NCBI GenBank assembly: GCA_029204225.1
Contig: CM055100.1
Coordinates: forward strand, 22,693,810-22,757,809
Reading direction: 5' to 3'
Origin: Diphasiastrum complanatum
Lineage: Eukaryota > Streptophyta > Lycopodiopsida > Lycopodiales > Lycopodiaceae
DNA length: 64,000 nucleotides
The position numbers and the translations under genes were made by a program. The notes under the pieces are model-generated. The model was not told where the DNA came from and did not search any database. It saw only the letters and a list, made by a program, of their open reading frames with translations. This document shows positions 58,609-64,000 of this stretch, piece by piece (within the stretch, counting starts at the first letter, position 1; each line of letters opens with the position of its first letter).

Positions 58609-60476
58609 ATAAACTCCAATAAAGCTGGCACCAAAAGAAATGACTATTGTAATGGTATTCATACTTTGCAGCTGGAAAAAAATGTTTTGCCACTAATTTC
58701 CAAATTCTCTAAACCTGGTTATGCATTTCACAGAAATAAATGTCACTAACTTCTCAATCATGAATACATAATAAATGTAGTATGTAGATGACAACCATTT
58801 TTTATAACTCAAATCCAAAAGTAGAATGAATAGCTCATAAATCAAAAAGCTACTTTCTAGCAAAGTGGTATAAGGCACATCTTTAAACTACTATAAGCAA
58901 TAAAATAGTCCTGCTAAAACACACTACTTTAAGCAACCAATTTACCTTCCATAGAGCAATGGTGAATAGGGTACATATGATGTTTAGAAGCTCCTTCATC
59001 TAATGTGGGTTCGCCTTTCTTGATTGCTTAAAGCATTTTCTTGTCTTTGCATCATCAATTAAATCTTTCCAAAGTTTATTTTTTGAACCGAGTGTCATTG
59101 CATGCCCCACAATCCATGTACAATACCTGCCAGAGGTCAATCACACCCATTTTGCCCTGTTAGCATCATAGTGAAAGACATGCTATGAATTGATAATTGC
59201 AACTCATTGATATAGCTATGCAAGGATTGTATCAGTTTCTAGAATGCTCTTTGTCTATCATCGAATTGGATTCTCAACTTAGTATATTCGATAAATTTGA
59301 AGGAAATACACAATTTTCTAAAAAAGTAATGAGCCATTGTGATTACACACGTGTGTAATTTAGAATGTGAGTAGTATACATTTCATGGACGTTTTAGGCA
59401 AGTTTGTTGATAATTGTAGTCATGGAAGCTTGTAATTATAAGATCCTTGAACAAATGCCCCAATTTAAGCTTAATACTTTTATAGATAGTCTTTAAAAAG
59501 AAAACATTTTTTAGTTTTTAAATAACCTTTTGAATGTGTATGTTTGACAAATTTGCATATCCAAATGACGAGATTTAAACATCTTGGAGTTTTTGTGGAT
59601 CATATGGTCTTTTTGAGTTATAAGAGAGAAGTTTTGCTTGGTCTTCAATCACATAGACTATTTAAATCAAGAATAAGTTATGGGTTGTTGAAAATAGTGT
59701 ATAGTAATATTAGTACCTAGGATAAGTTGATGGCTACACGTTCTATAGGAAGGAAAAACTTGTTAATTGGATACCTTGTAATAGAACTCTTTAACGATAG
59801 AACTTATGATATTCATTTTAAGAGAATATTTTAGATAAGAATTTCCATCAAATTTTTTTCACATATTGCACAAATGCATACCAGCACTCAACCATGAGAA
59901 ATTCGTGGTGGGGAAATATCATGGTTGCTATGCAGAGAACTAGTTTATAGTCTTCACCAACAAATCATATCTACAAATAGCTGTACAACATCATGGTAAC
60001 ATAAATGATATTTATCTTTATCAACTGTTCCCATGATTAGAACCAGGAAAACTTTGAACATTTTCTGGTAACATGTTTTCATGGCAGAATTAGTTGCACT
60101 GACAAAGCATAGATGTCTTTTTATTATAGTCAATGAACTCCATAGAATTTTTAGCATCACACTAAGCACAACGGACCATAAAAGATAAAACAAATATAGC
60201 AGTCTGCAGCTCAGAATACCAAAAGAAGATCAAGTGCAGGCAGTAGCTGATCCCCTACGAAGAATAGCAATCAGTGTGCTATAAAGAACCTAGAAAAAAA
60301 CCAGATTATAAGCCATAAATGAATGTCTTAACATTCTATTTGTACTCTGTTGGAATTAAAGCTGAATTCCTAATTTGAAAAGGAAGTTCAAGAGAAGGAT
60401 AACAGCTCCTAAAAGGAGTACTCCATTTCTCCATAAAATCCTTGTATGTGTGCATGCGTACATGTACTGTGTGTGC

Positions 60477-60478
<2 letters not shown>
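58609..60478. other. No recognised gene
   Basis: AT-rich. Fragments on the minus strand at about 58950-59330 (for example YTKLRIQFDDRQRAF) look formerly coding, perhaps more copia, but are too broken to assign. The missing 3' exons of the helicase would be expected somewhere left of 60600; I could not find them. Confidence 0.35.

Positions 60479-60522
<44 letters not shown>
60479..60522. repeat. (GA)22 microsatellite
   Basis: A 44-bp GA tract inside the apparent intron or 3' flank of the helicase gene. Confidence 0.97.
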
Positions 60523-60524
<2 letters not shown>

Positions 60525-60607
60525 CCTATTTGATACCGATCAGCCGAGTACAATGCTGAATATAAAATATTCTAAGCAATGATCAAGTGAACCAATATGT
60601 AACTTAC

Positions 60608-63600
60608 CTTCCTCGAGTAATTGCAACGTTCAACCGTCATTGGTCAGCCAAGAATCCAATATTGCCTTCTTTATTAGCACGAACTGTGGAGAATATTATA
60701 ATATCCTTTTCTTTTCCTTGAAATCCATCAATTGTCTTGACTTCAATATCCATGTTCTGGATCTCAGAATGGCAGGTTTCCAAGACATTTTCCAAAGCCA
60801 ACACTTGACCTTTGTACGGTGATATTACTCCAATAGGTGTTTTCATCTTACAAGCTGTGCACATCGAACATCAACCACAGAATCCAGATCAATTGTTATG
60901 TAAGCCCACTAATAGAAGCTGCCAGAAAATGGACAATGATCTATCAGCTACAGAATCCAGATCAATTGTTGTGCAAGCCCATCAATAAAGGTTGCCATAA
61001 AAAGAATAGCTAAACTAGCAAAGAATCCAGGAAATTCTACTGAAACACATTCAATGCACACTGTTCAAGTATAAGTAGGACTTAAATTTTGCCATCACAG
61101 TTACCCACCATCATGTATCCTTGTCAGCAAACTTAAAACCACATGCACCTCAACAGGATTTTCTCCAGCTTTTGTCACACCCACCATCCTTTTCCTCCCT
61201 CCCATCACGTGTATCTATAAAAACATAAGGCCCAAAAAGAGTTTGTTGCAGCTCTTTACAACTCTGCGAGGTGACATAATAACCGTCCTTGACTTGGCCA
61301 TCATAAAAGTACCTGCTTGGGAAAGAGCTTATCGCAGGGTACATGCGATACTGAATATTCAGAAGATCGTGTGGATGCTTCAGAGTAACAAGTCTTTCAA
61401 AAAGGCTACGGTCATAGTTGCATCGTTTTGCAAGCTGGTATGATTTCAACAAATTTTAGAAAGATATCATTTCATGTTGAAGCAGCGAAGGGAATTGCAG
61501 AAGGCTATTTACATAACAAGATCCACTACAGGCACTCTAAAAGATTTGATGTACAAAACTGATAAAAAAAACATCCATCTAAAACATAAAACTCTCACTG
61601 TAAGCACAAATACGTGGAAGACACAAACCACTCTATCAAAGCTTTTGCGCTAGTAAAAGATTCAAGATTTTTTATATACCTCACTAAAAACTGTGGCAGG
61701 AAGCTGTTTTTGGTCCCCAACAAGAATGGCCCTCCTTAAGCCATCCATTTGAGTAACTATAGCTGTCTCAGCTTCAACGAGTTGGGAAGCCTCGTCAATG
61801 ACAAGGACCTGAAATGGCCCTGAATCTTTGATGCTAGGACGCCCCGCTGAGGAAACTGTGCTAAATACAATATGAGCGTTCTCAAGGCACTTTTTTTTCA
61901 GTTGCTGTTCGTTTTTAGAAATTTTCAAATGTGATATGAAATCCAATATGGATTTCAGGATTGTGACCAATCTTTTCCTGTAATCGACAAACAATGCTAT
62001 GGAAAACATATCCTTTACGCTGCCATCTGGCGTGACAGATTGATAAGGGCAATCATATGCTTTTTTTGGCTTGAAGTGCGAGTAGCACTTTGAGGCCTCC
62101 TCCTCGCTGAACTCCATCTCAGCAAACTCCAAAAAGATTCTGGCAAAAGTGGCAACTTGTACAATTTGATGAAGCTTATCAGGAGGGAGAAGTTTGGTTG
62201 GAAGGTGATTGGACATAGTCCAACAAAGATCCATCAGTTTTGGCATTAGTCTTTGTATCTTTTCTCTGCAGAATTGTGCTAACTTCAAAGGATGGTATCC
62301 TTTTTTACCAGAATGAAAGTTGCTCATATATTTTTCATATTCATTAAGAGCTGAAGTCATGAATTGTACAATCATATTAACAGTACTCTTGTAATCATCT
62401 AAGATAAAAAGAACATCAAGCAAACTTTGTGCTCGAAACTCCAGAAAAATATTGTTCAATGTCGGGTCTCCATCTAAAGAAAGCCGATCTTCACTACCAA
62501 CGAGAAGTACATCCCCCATTTGCAATGGTTTAATAGATGACAAACCTTGGCAGCAATGTGAAAATTGAATTTCCTCTGTAGGAGATGCTTCATCAAAAAA
62601 CCGAATAAATTTTTCGGCAATATCACATATTGCTATATTTGTTGGAGCACAAACTAGTGTGCGTATGTTAAAGCACCCAAGAATTGATATCAATGAAATC
62701 AGCATTGATGTTTTCCCAGTACCAGGAGGGCCCTGGATGAGCCTCACTAAGGGTGGTTCATGGCACAGCAATCCACAAACTGCATTCTGTATAGTTTTCG
62801 CTTGAGATTTGTTCAAATTTCTTAGTTTGCAATATATCTTTATTTCATTGCTAATATCTGTTGGCTTTGAGAGAGCTGAGGCAGATCTCTACGCTTAACG
62901 GCCAGAAACAACATAAGAGTTGTTAGTCAAGACTCAGGAGATAAGTTAATGGACTAAAACCTTAATTATATGAAATCGCCAAATCAATCTGTAAAGCAAG
63001 ATGCGATCTTCCTACACTTGGATCTCAAATATAATTTCAACCAGTCATCTTACCGCTGCAGAGTAAGGTTCCTCAAAGCGGGCACTTAATTCCTCCACTG
63101 TAGAATAGAACGTCTCTTTCATCAAAGACAAGGCTCCATGTCCTTGCACGAAAGCTACATCAAGAGCCATATCAAGAGCCCTCGATATTCTTAGTCCTGT
63201 GGCGAGATTCTGGATTTTAAAAGCATGCCATTTTTACTTGAATTCTGCAGGATCTTGTGCCTGTTGCTGCTCGTAGCTGCATAGATCTTTACTCTGAAGG
63301 AACTCCCCCCATTGGAGCCTATAGCACTGCCTTGGATAACTGCTAGGATAGACTGCTCCTCATTGCTCATTAAGCTATGAACAGTCTGTGGCATTGGACT
63401 TGTTAGAAGAACGACATGAGAAGGCCTAGCGTCAAGCACCATCAGAGAGGAGTTATCCTTCCACTCGGCTGTCTTCAAGTGCATGACAAATTTCTTAAAA
63501 AGATTGCTGTGATTGCCCTTCTTTTCCAGAGTCACTGTTGCATGTGGAAGACGGCTGAAATTTGGAGCTTCCAGGCCCTGTTGGAGTTGTGCTCTCGTCT

Positions 63601-63673
63601 CCCCTAATAAAGGCCACCTGAAACTTTCTACATACTGCTCCACAGAAGAAAAAGTGGATGGAATCTTCTTCAC
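60608..63673 (-). pseudogene. SEN1/SETX-like SF1 helicase, partial, three lesions
   Basis: Four exons are readable with GT-AG borders and matching phases: 63673-63054, 62888-61680, 61434-61110 and 60854-60608. Exon 1 is the family N-terminal domain (KKIPSTFSSVEQYVESFRWP). Exon 2 has LNKSQ, Walker A GPPGTGKTSM, Ia LVCAPTNIAI, motif II VIDEASQLVEAE and motif III VGDQKQLPATV. Exon 3 has RSLFERLVTLKHPHDLLNIQ and YRMYPAISSFPSRYFYD. Exon 4 has IGVISPYKGQV, motif V TIDGFQGKEKDIIIFSTVRA and motif VI RLNVAITRG. It resembles the plant 'tRNA-splicing endonuclease positive effector-related' helicases (At1g65780 type). Lesions: one base lost from an A run near 63230, one extra G near 61180, and TGA at 60637-60639 (expected Arg CGA) just before motif VI. 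Such helicases unwind RNA or RNA-DNA hybrids. The gene continues beyond the right edge, and its last exons are not found. Confidence 0.88.
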
Positions 63674-64000
63674 CTGAATATAATAGCAGCTTGTTTTTTT
63701 TAAGATTTGCATTCAAATTGAGCTAGAATTGGTTGATCCAAAGAGCAAGAAAATTTCTCCACAATTATTGCAATGCTTACAACATTGAGTTTAAGTTATC
63801 AAGCGCGAAATTGAACAGACCCTTGCAGTAGTGCTCAGAATGCTTCCATATTTCAAAACGTGTAGATATTCTTATAGCTCAGTAAACTGCCTGATCATAG
63901 GCCTTCTGAGAGTTATATAAAGATATACTCGTGCAGCTACTAATGGCTTGGTGGACATACCTTATTGACGTAAAGGTTTTTACTAAATATATTTTGATTT
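63674..64000 (-). other. Helicase intron or upstream part
   Basis: The acceptor TATATTCAG ends at 63674 on the minus strand, so the sequence to its right is intron of the helicase gene. Upstream exons lie outside the window. Confidence 0.6.

Overview
The window is nuclear DNA from a land plant with a large genome dominated by decayed retrotransposons. The evidence is split genes with GT-AG introns (a SEN1/SETX-like helicase), a relic of a BAHD acyltransferase (plant secondary metabolism), Ty1-copia and Ty3-gypsy elements with tRNA-type primer binding sites, long GA microsatellites and a stray piece of 18S rDNA. I cannot name the species. Nothing in the window is bacterial or phage-like, and I see no CRISPR array, tRNA gene or intact rRNA gene.

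Layout. 0.66-5.85 kb: a copia element with ~139-bp terminal direct repeats, whose centre is replaced by a chromodomain-gypsy fragment. 7.64-7.88 kb: a decayed 18S rDNA fragment split by a short tRNA-derived SINE with an 18-bp target duplication. 8.0-10.4 kb: a minus-strand copia (PBS, gag, protease) cut off at a GA microsatellite. 10.95-12.37 kb: a decayed three-exon gene of unknown family. 12.7-13.85 kb: a minus-strand coding relic. 14.8-21.3 kb: a minus-strand gypsy element (protease, RT, RNase H, integrase) with an extra coiled-coil ORF downstream of pol. 22.5-24.35 kb: a multi-exon unknown gene.

24.4-53.1 kb is one rearranged block. A ~5.4-kb segment (a copia LTR, leader and gag start, with a pol-less gypsy element nested in it) occurs at 24.4-29.7 kb and, inverted, at 39.6-45.1 kb. 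The ~9.9-kb spacer holds a decayed integrase/RNase H relic, a palindrome centred on a primer binding site, a copia LTR, a foldback, an NmrA-like oxidoreductase gene with one in-frame stop, and a truncated copia pol. The right arm runs into a tandem array of three ~3.56-kb units, each ending in a GA microsatellite. Sequence variants in the three units read A1-B1, A2-B1, A2-B2, as expected from unequal crossing-over of a dimer.

53-60 kb holds a BAHD acyltransferase relic and two copia fragments in AT-rich DNA. 60.6-63.7 kb holds four consecutive exons of a minus-strand SEN1-like helicase, which runs off the right edge and carries two single-base frameshifts and one nonsense codon.

The genes do not form a pathway. 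The host-gene remnants (helicase, NmrA-like, BAHD, two unknown genes) are islands between nested elements. No gene is demonstrably intact; the NmrA-like gene comes closest. The features most worth a second look are the tandem array, the inverted duplication, the SINE inside rDNA, the primer-site palindrome and the two unrecognised multi-exon genes.
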